DNA of 64,000 nucleotides from positions 115,905,061 through 115,969,060 of the forward strand of contig NC_084801.1 in the NCBI RefSeq assembly GCF_963169125.1. The letters run 5' to 3'. A program made the position numbers and the translations under genes. This stretch comes from Humulus lupulus (taxonomy: Eukaryota; Streptophyta; Magnoliopsida; Rosales; Cannabaceae). The notes under the pieces were generated by a model, which saw nothing but the letters and a program-made list of their open reading frames with translations, ran no database searches and was not told where the DNA came from. Shown piece after piece: positions 1 through 8,997 of this stretch (position 1 is the stretch's first letter; the number at the start of each line of letters is the position of its first letter).

Positions 1-322
1 TGGCAAGGGTACACGTGTCACCAGGCGATTGCTGCACAGGTCTTGAAAGGTCGCCTAGCCCTCCCAAGAGTCGCTAGGCCTAGGCTAGTGTGTCAACGCA
101 CATCACGAAGCGTCCCATCCGCACGGGGGTCCATCATTAATGTCCCTGGGATGAGGTGGACTGTAGGATGGGGCGACCTTTGGCATCCGCCCCTCCTGGG
201 CCGTTAGATCTGAGATGGCGAGGATCCAACCTGAAAGGACTCATAAATGTCCCTGCGCGACTCCTGACCGTCCGATGAGGAGACACCTGTCCGTTGGATC
301 AGAGGCCAGGACTTGGGGCCAT
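1..322. other. T1 spacer upstream of the antisense gene
   Basis: This stretch lies between T1's off-window 3' LTR and the TATA box of the plus-strand gene. It has no convincing open frame and no resemblance to the T1 LTR. By position it holds upstream promoter sequence of the antisense gene. The motif CCGTTGGATC near 290 resembles ATCCAACGGCC upstream of the same gene in T2 (around 27738) when read on the other strand. Confidence 0.4.
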
Positions 323-330
323 TATAAATA
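323..330 (+). promoter_or_regulatory. TATA box of the T1 antisense gene
   Basis: TATAAATA stands about 285 bp upstream of a splice donor (GTAAGT at 617) and 600 bp upstream of the start codon at 934. T2 (TATAAAAAG at 27772) and M (TATAAAGAGG at 62335) have a TATA box in the same relative place, so it is unlikely to be chance. Transcription would start near 355 on the plus strand, opposite to gag-pol. Confidence 0.6.
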
Positions 331-933
331 CCCCACGAAAGCAAATTTGGCACTTTTACGCCTTCGAACCAGTTTAAGAACCGATAAGCTTTGCTCGAGC
401 CTTGCATGTCCGACATCGCCGACGGCATATACCACCATCTGCTGACTCTGCACCGCCGCCTGTTCCTCAGAACCCCAACTTCTGCCCTTCTACCTGAAGA
501 CGCGTCTCGGGCCTATCCTGTCGACGAACTGCTAAACCGGCTACACCATTTCAAGAACGAAGTTCTTCCGTCCTTACAGTCGGACAACCACCACCTTCTA
601 CGGCCGACAATTCACAGTAAGTCCTCCTGACTCTCTTGATGACTATATGAACTTATGATGTTCTTTTAATACGTGCGTTTAGGCTTTATATTTAGGAGTT
701 GTTAGGAAGGCCGCCTGGTTCGGGTTGCTCTGTATCCAGATGCTTCCCGAACAGAGGGCGGGTCTTAGTAGTTTCCTTCTTTCCCGATCAGGGTCCCGTG
801 ACTCTTCGATGCCCTAGACCTGATCCGAAGGGGCTCCAAGCAGTCCTTAGGAGACCCCCCATACCTGAACTGACTTTCTTGGGTTTAGGTACTGACTGCT
901 TGGCTTTCTTTCTTTGTTCCCAGATCGTCAGCT

Positions 934-3729
934 ATGGCAACGGGCGTTACGCTCCATTCTGAAGAAGAGGTCAATAGGGCCCCTGTCGTCATTTTTGGAT
1001 CCCAGACGCCCAAGGGCAACAGGTGGGAAATGGACGTGACGCCCAACCTATTCAGAAATTACTGGATGATGCTGCTCCTAGAGCAGCGTCTGGGCATCGA
1101 ATCAACTCCTGGACTCTTTCACAACCGCATGGCCAGGATCGAGGAGCGGGCGCATACGTCCGTGGAAGGATTCGGGGCCTGGAGTGCCGGTCACATCAGC
1201 GCGGGAGCTACGCTACCGCTTCACGACTATTTCGTGCGGTTCTTGACGTACGTGGGAATTGCACCGTTCCAGCTTCTGCCTCAAGCGTACCGGCTACTTG
1301 CTGGATGGCGGGTGTTTTGCATCGCGAAGGAGGTCGTGAAGCCCACCCCTGCGGAGATCCTGCACTTCTACAAGCTGGAGCCGCAGGTCAACGTCAAGGA
1401 CAAGACCCTGGACGACTTTTATAGACTGAAGCCGCGGAGTGGCTATCCCGCTCCTACCAGCTCCTGGAGGCATCCCTCGGACGTCAGGCATTACTGGTTC
1501 CTGACGTCCGGGTTCCTCGTGGATAAGAACCCCACACTGCTGCTGGACTTCCAGCGAGTGGGTAAGTATTTTCCTGGTCCTCTCTTTTATTCCTTGTCCT
1601 TTTTAGTCGTCGCTTATCATATCTTCCGTGTGGCAGGGCCTTTCGCTCAAACTCCCCTTACCAAGTTCATTATGGAAAGGAGGAGGTTTTATTCCGAGTT
1701 GAGCGCGGAGGATCTGGACGTGGGTGGCTACGTCACGAACGACAATCTCCGACTGGTCGGGATGCTCGCGGCCACCCAAACCATTGTTATCTCGAACCTT
1801 CGGGGCATCCCCTGCGAGAAGAACGTCGACGTCCGGGAGCAGTTGGCCCTGGACCACATTGCCAGTGTGGAAAGAGTGGCGCGAGCCGACGCGGCCTGGC
1901 GCAAGAAGGACCAGGCCCCGACAGAGGCGGCCACCTCAGAGGAGCTGGAGGAGCTCTTCGAAGATGCCCTACTAAACATTGGGACTCCCGTGGCTAGCGT
2001 ATCGCGGCAAGGTAACTCCCCTTTAATCTTAACTTATGCTCCCCGAGTCAGGGACTTAGCTAGGGATAGGCTAGTACCCCCATGCCCCGCATTTGGGGCC
2101 GATGGGGAGATGAGACCTTCAATTCCCGTCCCCATAGGCTCGGAGGTCCTCATGTTCTTATCCGGGTTCCTCTAGTACGGGGGTTTCTTGAACCCGGACG
2201 ATATAGGGGACGGGTCCATTCATTTGCTTTAGAGGAATTGAGTCACGCCCGGGGCATAGATGAGGGTTCGTCCCAGGTCATTTCTAACTTTGATTTGCGT
2301 GTTTTTATCTGTTTGGTTTATCGTCCTAACTCCCTTTTCTGTACTTTTGCAGGGGATTCCGATTTGTCAACCCCTGCCAGCGACATGAGGCGGCTCCTCA
2401 AGGACAGGGCGGCCAAGAAGGCGGCCAGGAAGAAAAATGAGGTGACGGGCCTGGAGCCCAACCTTACCAAGGAACTGTCCGGGACGGAGCTCTGTCCCAG
2501 GGAGGGAGTCCTGGCCACGGTCCCCCTCCAGGCCGTGGAGCCTGCTGCAATCTCCGCCCCCGCCCAGCCCCCCGTGATTGACTTGGAGGCGGGCGCAGCG
2601 GTCAGCCGGAGCTCAGGGAAGAAGGGCCCGGATGCTGGCGCCGTAGAGGGCAACACTGGGAAGAGGCCCCAGACGAGGCGAGCTGGCTCGGCAGAAGAGT
2701 CACATGGGGAGAGTCGGCTGGCCGCGAAGGAAATCCCTGCACTGCCCGTTCTCCCCATACGCCCGACTCTTCTCGAGGAAAGGGAGTCCGCCTTGCGGGA
2801 TGAGCAGTCCCGGCTGATTAACCGGACCTGGGAGAACGGTCGTGGCTAGAGGGACGAAACTTACAGAGCCCTGACGCTCCGTTGTCAGGTTGAATTCGCG
2901 GAGCGTCCCGCCGAGTTTAGCGCTCCTCAGCCGATCGTGGATCGACCAGCCGCCGAAGTGGGCTTCCTTCCTAAACTCGGACAGGACACGGCCCCTCTGG
3001 CGGCTGATCTGCTAGACCAGGTGGGGAACACCATGTCCAACCTCCAGCTCAAGAGGTACGCCACAATAGCCAACCCGGACGTACTGTTTATCTCCCAGGC
3101 TCTCCTCCACCAGGCCACCGCGGTAACTTTTACTTTTCTTACATTCCTTCCCTTACTTGTTGACGAGGATTTTATTTTCTAACTTTTCTTTGCTCCAGGT
3201 TGACCTGCTGTCCCATCGGAGTGCCGATCTGGTGGCCGAGCTGGCCATGAAGATGGAGACGGCTAAGCTAGAGTTGGAGGTGGCCGTGAATCAAAGGGAG
3301 GTCACCAAGGAGGCCCTCGGCCGGGAGATGGCCCGTGCCCAGACAGAGCGCGAGGAGCTCGACCGCGCCAAGGCCAAGTTGGAAGAGGAGTTGTCCCGGA
3401 AATCAAAGGAGGCCGATGAGCGGGCGACAATTTTGGAGACGGCCGCGGCTCAGTCCGTCTTGGATAAGGAGGAGATCCAGGCCTTGAAGGTCCAGGTCTG
3501 CGAACTGGGCGACTCTCTCCTTCAGGAGAAGGCGGCGCACGAAACAACCTGCCAAGAAAAGGAAGAGGCCGAGGGCCTGCTGGATGTCACTTTTGACGAG
3601 GCCGTCTACATGGCCTGGTGCAAGGACAAGAGTATGAACCTCCTTGTCTTCCCTGATCCGGAGTCGAAGCGGGCCGAGTTCGAGGCCAAGGAGAAGGAGG
3701 ACGCGGACCTCCGAACGGAAGAGTTGTAG
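934..3729 (+). CDS. T1 antisense spliced gene, plant-mobile-domain / 'putative gypsy type transposon' family (decayed)
   Basis: The product belongs to the extra-ORF family found antisense in Tat elements; its function is unknown. A 5' UTR exon would end at 616 and an intron at 923 (acceptor CCCAG), and translation starts at ATG 934. Further introns are supported by GTAAGT/CAG pairs at 1562-1636 (75 bp, phase-neutral), about 2012-2352, and 3123-3198. The first coding exon carries the conserved block (AWSAGHISAGATLPLHDYF, then APFQLLP and PTPAEILHFYKL), matched in T2 and M (AWSDEHFKAGAF, APFQLP, LADILYFFSLK). The middle is polar. The last exon (3199-3729) is a Glu/Lys/Ala-rich heptad-like coiled coil. 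An in-frame TAG at 2847-2849, most likely from a TGG codon, breaks the fourth exon. Boundaries of the 2012-2352 intron are uncertain because it is partly open. Confidence 0.7.
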
Positions 3730-4054
3730 GCCCGAATCCCGGCCTTGTAATTTTATTAGTATTTTTGGCTTGTAATTAAGTTTAAAACACTGCTACCTTC
3801 TCTGGTTTTTATGTAGGCTTCCTTTCGTTGCTCCGAGTAGAAATTTTATTTTGTTGCTGCGATTAATTGATTGTGAGGTTTTAGTCCCGGTTCCAACGGC
3901 CTGGACTAGACCCGACGACTTAACTCGCTGAGTTTTTAATCCTGGCACCAAGTCCAGGGCCATCGGGGCTTAGTTTAACTTGGAGTTATGATCTCCTTTC
4001 ATCAGCTTTAGGCCATGGCTTTGCCTTGGGGAAAATCGGATGCTTCTATCTCCC
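3730..4054. other. 3' flank of the T1 antisense gene
   Basis: This T-rich non-coding stretch follows the antisense gene and probably holds its 3' UTR and polyadenylation region. No further gene is seen. It leads into the minisatellite. Confidence 0.4.
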
Positions 4055-5215
4055 GGGCGTCGTCCGTCCGGGGTGGGACCGGCCTTGGGCACGGTCCTCT
4101 TTTTATACCCCCGGGCGTCGTCCGTCCGGGGTGGGACCGGCCTTGAGCTCAGTCCTCCTCTTATGCCCCCGGGCGTCGTCCGTCCAGGGTGGGACCGGGC
4201 GTCGTTCGTTCGGGGTGGGACCGGCCTCGGGCTCGGTCCTCATTGTTTTATACCCCCGGACATCGTTCGTCCGAGGTGAGACCGGCCTTGGGCTCGGTCC
4301 TCTTTATTTTATATCCCCGGACGTCATTCGTCTAGGGTGTGACCGGCTCTGGGCTCGGTCCTCTTTTTATACCCCTTGACGTCGTTCGTCCGGGGTGGGA
4401 CCGACTTTGGGCTCGGTCCTCTTTTTATATCCCCAGACGTCGTTTGTCCAGGGTGGGACCGGCTTTGGGCTCGGTCCTCTTCATTTTATACCCCCGGACG
4501 TCGTTCGTCAGGGGTAGGACCGGCCTTGGGCTCGGTCCTCTTTATTTTATACCCCCGGACGTCGTCCGTCCGGGGTGTGGGACCGGCCTCGGGCTCGGTC
4601 CTCTTTTTATGCCCCCGGGCATCGTCCGTCCGGGGTGGGACCGGGCGTCGTTCATCCGAGGTGGGACCAGCCTCGGGCTCGGTCCTCATTGTTTTATACC
4701 CCCGGACATCGTTCGTCCGGGGTGAGACCGGCCTTGGGCTCGGTCCTCTTTATTTTATATCCCCGGACGTCGTATGTCCGGGTTGGGACTGGCCTGGGGC
4801 TCGGTCCCCTTTTTATATCCCCGGACGTCGTTCGTCCGGGGTGGGATCGGCTCTGGGCTCGGTCCTCTTTTTATACCCCCGGACGTCGTTCGTCCGGGGT
4901 GGGACCGGCTTAGGGCTCGGTCCTCTTTTTATATCCCCGGACGTCGTTCGTCCGGGGTGGGACCAGCTTTGGGCTCGGTCCTCTTCATTTTATACCCCCG
5001 GACGTCGTTCGTCCGGGGTGGGACCGGCCTTGGGCTCGGTCCTCTTTATTTTATACCCCCGGACATCGTTCGTCCGGGGTGGGACCGGCCTTTGGCTCGG
5101 TCCTCTTACGTTATACCATCGGACCTTATTCGTCTGGGGTGGGACCGGCCTTGGGCTCGGTCCTCTTACGTTATACCCCCAGACCTTATTCGTTCGGGGT
5201 ATGACCGTAGTGTTT
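4055..5215. repeat. Minisatellite of about 18 copies of a 58-62 bp GC-rich unit in T1
   Basis: The unit contains CCCCGGACG TCGTT CGTCCGGGG (a 9 bp perfect stem with a 5 base loop), then GTGGGACCGGCCTTGGGCTCGG and a TCCTC-TTTTATA tail. The tail length (TTTTTATA or TTTATTTTATA) accounts for the 58/62 bp variation. Some copies have internal deletions, for example around 4190 and 4640. The array lies between the end of the antisense gene and the end of integrase. Long open frames in it (up to 293 codons) are repeat artefacts. Tandem repeats at this hypervariable 3' position are known in Tat/Ogre elements. Confidence 0.92.
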
Positions 5216-5468
5216 GCGTCACCCGAACCTTGTTGGTCCGAGCCGGGACTAGCCTAAGCTTGTGCCCCGCCAGGTATTTGCCTATACCCGGGATACCCCC
5301 CGCAAGTGTACGGAGACGGGTCTGGGGTCACTTGAGAAAGATTAGTACAGTTTTACAACATTCCTTTATAACGTTTTGCACACGCCATTTTCATTGTTTG
5401 AAAAAAGGGTCGCCTTGAGGCGTACATTGTTTACAATGAAAATATTAAACTGGGACACGCTCTCCTAA

Positions 5469-6088
5469 CTACTGATAGTATTTACAGAGATGCTCCGCAT
5501 TCCAGGCTCGCGGGACTTCCGAACCATCGAGCCGCTTTAAGCGGTACGTCCCGGGGCATACCTCGTCCTGGATCTCGTACGGCCCCTCCCAATTTGGGCC
5601 CAGAACCCCCACCCCCGGATCCTGAGTAGCAGGGAAGACTCTTCGTAAAACCAAGTCGCTGGTTCCAAACTTACGGCTCTTGACTTTGGAGTTGAAGTGC
5701 CGCACGATCTTGCCTTGGTACATCTTCAGCTGCACCTGCGACTCTTCCCGGATCTCTTCCCGGTCGGGAAAGATCCGACGAGATCGATCCCCTACACTGC
5801 GAAGGGCCAGGGGCTATTCATCAAGGTTATCTCTGTCGGGGGGGCCCGTGGGACCTTCGCATACCTTTGGCACTATTCGCACTTGATGACGTAGTCAATA
5901 CAGTCTTTCTTCATAGTTGGCCAAAAGTATCCTTGGCGCAGGATCTTCTTGGATAGGCTGGGCCCGGCAGTGTGATCTCCACAAAAACCTTCGTGCACTT
6001 CATACATGATGGCGCTCAGCTCAGTCCTGGACACACACTTGAGGTAAGGCATGGATAAACCCCGACGGTAGAGTTTTCCGTCCATCAT
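5469..6088 (-). pseudogene. T1 integrase, catalytic core deleted
   Basis: Integrase inserts the element's cDNA into the genome. Reading leftwards from 6088, the zinc-binding N-terminal part is present (HEGFCGDH, then ILRQGYFWP, ending IKCE and a second Cys further on). It runs to GIDLVGSFPTG near 5765. The frame then jumps straight to REE...QLKMYQGKIVRHFNSKV and the C-terminal domain (GPNWEGPYEI, AWNAEHLCKYYQ, stop at 5469-5471). T2's integrase has about 170 residues between the matching points, including the second Asp (VSDNGTQF) and the Glu (NGQVEAVNK). T1 therefore lacks most of the DDE core and cannot encode an active enzyme. A frame change also separates this part from the RNase H part. 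Confidence 0.85.
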
Positions 6089-6180
6089 GACATATCGGTG
6101 GACTTGGTACTGGAGTTTCCTTGCTGCGGCCCGGTCGTTTGGAACTTCCCCGGTAGCAGGTAGCGGATGAGCGGTCCCAT

Positions 6181-7293
6181 CTAGGAAGTGGAGTGATTGA
6201 CAGTGTGGACCGCGGGGGCCCTGATGCTTGGGACGGGGAGATGGTTGACGGGGACCAGTCCGGCCAGCTCTGCCTCGGCGTCGGTGGCCAGTTTCGCTAG
6301 TGTATCTGCGAAGACATTTTGTTCCCGGGGGATCTGGCGGATGGAATGCGTTGTGAATGCCTGTAGCATTTCCCTCATTTGAGTCATGTAGGCCGCCATT
6401 CTCTCTCCTTTAGTCTGATATTCCCCCGAGATTTGTCAGACAACTAGCTGGGAATCGCTGTAGATTTCCAGGTTCGCTGCCCCTACCTCCCGGGCCAAAC
6501 ACAGCCCGACTAGGACAGCTTCATGTTCCGCTTCATTATTTGATGCCTTGAACTGGAAACGGAGGGCATTTTGTAATTGGTGTCCCTGCGGTGATACCAA
6601 GATGATCCCAGCCCCGACCCCGTTCTCATTCGAGGCTCCGTCCATGAAGACTTTCCATACGGGCGCCGCAGGGACTTCGGGAATACTGTCTTCCGGAGGC
6701 ACCCCGGCACATTCAACGATGAAATCGGCCAGGGTCTATCCCTTGATGGACACCCTAGGGACGTAGGATATATCGAACTGGCTCAGCTCCATGGCCCACT
6801 TCAGGAGTCTTCCCGATGACTCGGCCTTCTGTAACACCTGCCGCAGGGGATGGTTGGTTAAGACCTTTATGGCGTGGGCCTGAAAGTAAGGTCGAAGCTT
6901 TCGGGATGCCATCAGCAGGTAGAAAGTCAGCTTTTCGATCAATGGGTACCGAGACTCAGCGTCCAGCAACCGCTTGCTTACATAGTATACTGGGAGCTGT
7001 GTATTTTCTTCCTCTCGTACCAACGCGGCGCTGATCGCGTGCTCAGTCACGGCTAGGTACAGATACAGGGGCTCCCCTTCTACCGGTTTCGCCAGGATTG
7101 GGGCTTGGGCAAAGTGTTCTTTCAGCTTTCGAAAGGCCTCTTCGCATTCGGGTGACCATTCGAAGCGCTGGCTTCCCCGAAGGACGTTGAAGAACGGGAC
7201 GCACTTGTCCGTGGCTTTGGAAACGAAGCGGCTCAAAGTGGCTACTCGCCCCGTTAGACTTTGCACATCCTTGTGTTTCCGGGGAGAGGCCAT
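6181..7293 (-). pseudogene. T1 dual RNase H region of pol
   Basis: RNase H degrades the RNA of the RNA-DNA hybrid during reverse transcription. From 7293 the frame reads the RT connection and the ordinary gypsy RNase H (FEWSPECEEAF, YYVSKRLLDAESRYPL). A TAG follows at 6736-6738, then the archaeal-type second RNase H with acidic residues in VFMDGASNENG, NEAEHEAVL and SDSQLVV, another stop at 6436, then IPREQNVFADTLAKLA. Dual RNase H is a Tat-lineage hallmark. The stops at 6736, 6436 and 6181 are single in-frame nonsense changes in a continuous frame. Confidence 0.88.
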
Positions 7294-7335
7294 GTCGATT
7301 AGTGCCTTGATCTTATCTGGATTGGCTTCTATTCC

Positions 7336-8310
7336 TCAGAAGCTTACTATGAAGCCCAGGAACTTCCCGGAGGCCACGCCAAAAGTGCACTTTTTGGGAT
7401 TCAGCTTCATCCCGTACTTCCGGATGACTGCGAAAGCCTCCGCCAGGTCATCCGAATGGTTCTGGGACATCTTGGACTTGACCAGCATATCATCGATGTA
7501 TACCTCCATGTTTCGCCCTAACTGGGCCCGAAACATTCGATTGACGAGCCTTTGGTAAGTTGCTCCGACATTCTTCAGTCCAAAAGGCATGACTATGTAG
7601 CAGTAGATTCCCTTGTCAGTTTGGAAACTGGTGTGCTCCTGATCTGCCACGTGCATAGAGATCTGATTGTAGCCGGAGTAAGCATCCATGAAGCTCAAGA
7701 TCTCGTACCCGGATGTAGCATCCACCATTTGGTCGATCCGGGGGAGTGGGAAACAGTCCTTCGGACAGGCTTTGTTGAGGTCCGTGAAGTCGATGCATGT
7801 TCTCCACGTCCCGTTCGGTTTTGGCACCAAGACGGGATTGGCCAGCCACACGGGGTACACAGCCTCGCGTATGAAGTTGATGGAAGACAGCTTCTCAACC
7901 TCCAGCTTAAGGGCCTCGGCCCTCTCCGTCCCCAAAGGTCTGCGTTTCTGGCGGACTGGGGTCGCGTTTGGGTCAATACTTAACGCGTGGCAAATGATAT
8001 TGCGGTCGATCCCAGTCATGTCTGAGTGGGACCAGGCCAGGATATCCTGGTTTCCCTTAACTTGGGCGATGATGGTGGCCCGAACGTCTGCCGGCAGACT
8101 TTTTCCGACTTGGATGATCCGGGTCGGATCGGTTTCGCTGATGCACACCTTTTCTATCTCGTCCATTGGTTCCAAGACGCGGTCGTCCCCTATCCGCGGG
8201 TCCAGGTCATCTTCTTCCTGGACCACCCTCTCAGCAGGCGGGAAGGGAATTGGTTCGACGAAGTCCTCAGTGGGCTCTTCCCAGATCATGTATATGGGCC
8301 GGGCTGACAC
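7336..8310 (-). pseudogene. T1 reverse transcriptase
   Basis: This is the polymerase that copies the element RNA into DNA. Visible motifs are NPVLVPKPNGTWR, CIDFTDLNKACPKDCFPLP, FMDAYSGYNQI (first catalytic Asp), MPFGLKN.GATYQRLVN, and VYIDDMLVKS (the catalytic YIDD box). The C-terminal CTFGVASGKFLGFIV is cut by TGA at 7336-7338. T2 has Arg (TRGIEANPDKI) at this point, so CGA to TGA is the likely change. The catalytic aspartates are intact. The domain continues in the same frame after the stop. Confidence 0.92.
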
Positions 8311-8334
8311 ATGGTAGCACTTCCGGGCGCTCTT

Positions 8335-8964
8335 CTAGTCTCCCCGGACGGTCCCTACCCCTCCGCTGTCGCATGGGAACTTCATGCAAAGATGGCGGAT
8401 GGAGGTGATGGCCCCGAACTCGACCAATGCGGGCTGGCCAAAGATGACATTGTAAGCGGTAAGGAAGTCCACCACTACAAAGGTGCAGAACTTGAACGAG
8501 TGCTGCAATTCACTCCCCAGTGTAACCGGAAACTGGACCTTTCCCATGGGGAGAAGTGCATCTCCGTTGAAGCCGTAAATCTGGGTCGGGCACGATGCCA
8601 AATCCGCTTCCCTCAAGCCAATGGCGGTGAAAGCGAGCTTGAACAACAGGTTGACGGAGCTCCTGTCATCCACCAACACGCGGGACACCAACTTGTTGGC
8701 GATTTGAGCATCTATGACCAGCGGGTCGTGGTGTGGAAAGTGAACATTGCGGGCGTCGTCCTCAGTGAAGGTAATGGGGAGGTTTATCAACTTAGGGCGC
8801 TGAGTCGGAGTCTGGACGAGGGAGCACACCTCCTGGTCGTGGTCCAGCTCGCTTAGGTAGTGCTTTTGGTCATTTCTGAATGGCCCTCCCAGGTGAGGTC
8901 CGCCCGAGATGGTTGCCACATGTCCGTCAACTCGAGGGGGTGGTGCCCCGGAAGGGTAAGGCAT
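8335..8964 (-). pseudogene. T1 aspartic protease with altered active site
   Basis: The retroviral-type aspartic protease matures Gag-Pol. The order here is a linker (YLSELDHDQEV), INLPITFTEDDA, the active-site region VLVDDRSSVNLLF, then ILGRP-like VIFGQPAL and AITSIRHLCMKFP. T2 reads VLVDNGSSVNLLF at the same place. T1's Gly to Arg change sits next to the catalytic Asp and should disable the enzyme. The frame is continuous with gag upstream (stop at 8998) and RT downstream (stop at 8335). Confidence 0.85.
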
Positions 8965-8997
8965 TCCGGGGCTGGGAACCTGCGCGACGGGGCCCCC

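Noticed and set aside
4026..5418. Overlapping long plus-strand frames of up to 293 codons with repeated GLGPL/SVLF residues
   Set aside because: They are translations of the minisatellite in several frames; the repeat merely lacks stops.
7336..8856. Several plus-strand frames (7552-7983, 7688-8317, 8311-8856) across RT and protease
   Set aside because: Shadow frames of pol; the minus strand carries the recognisable motifs.
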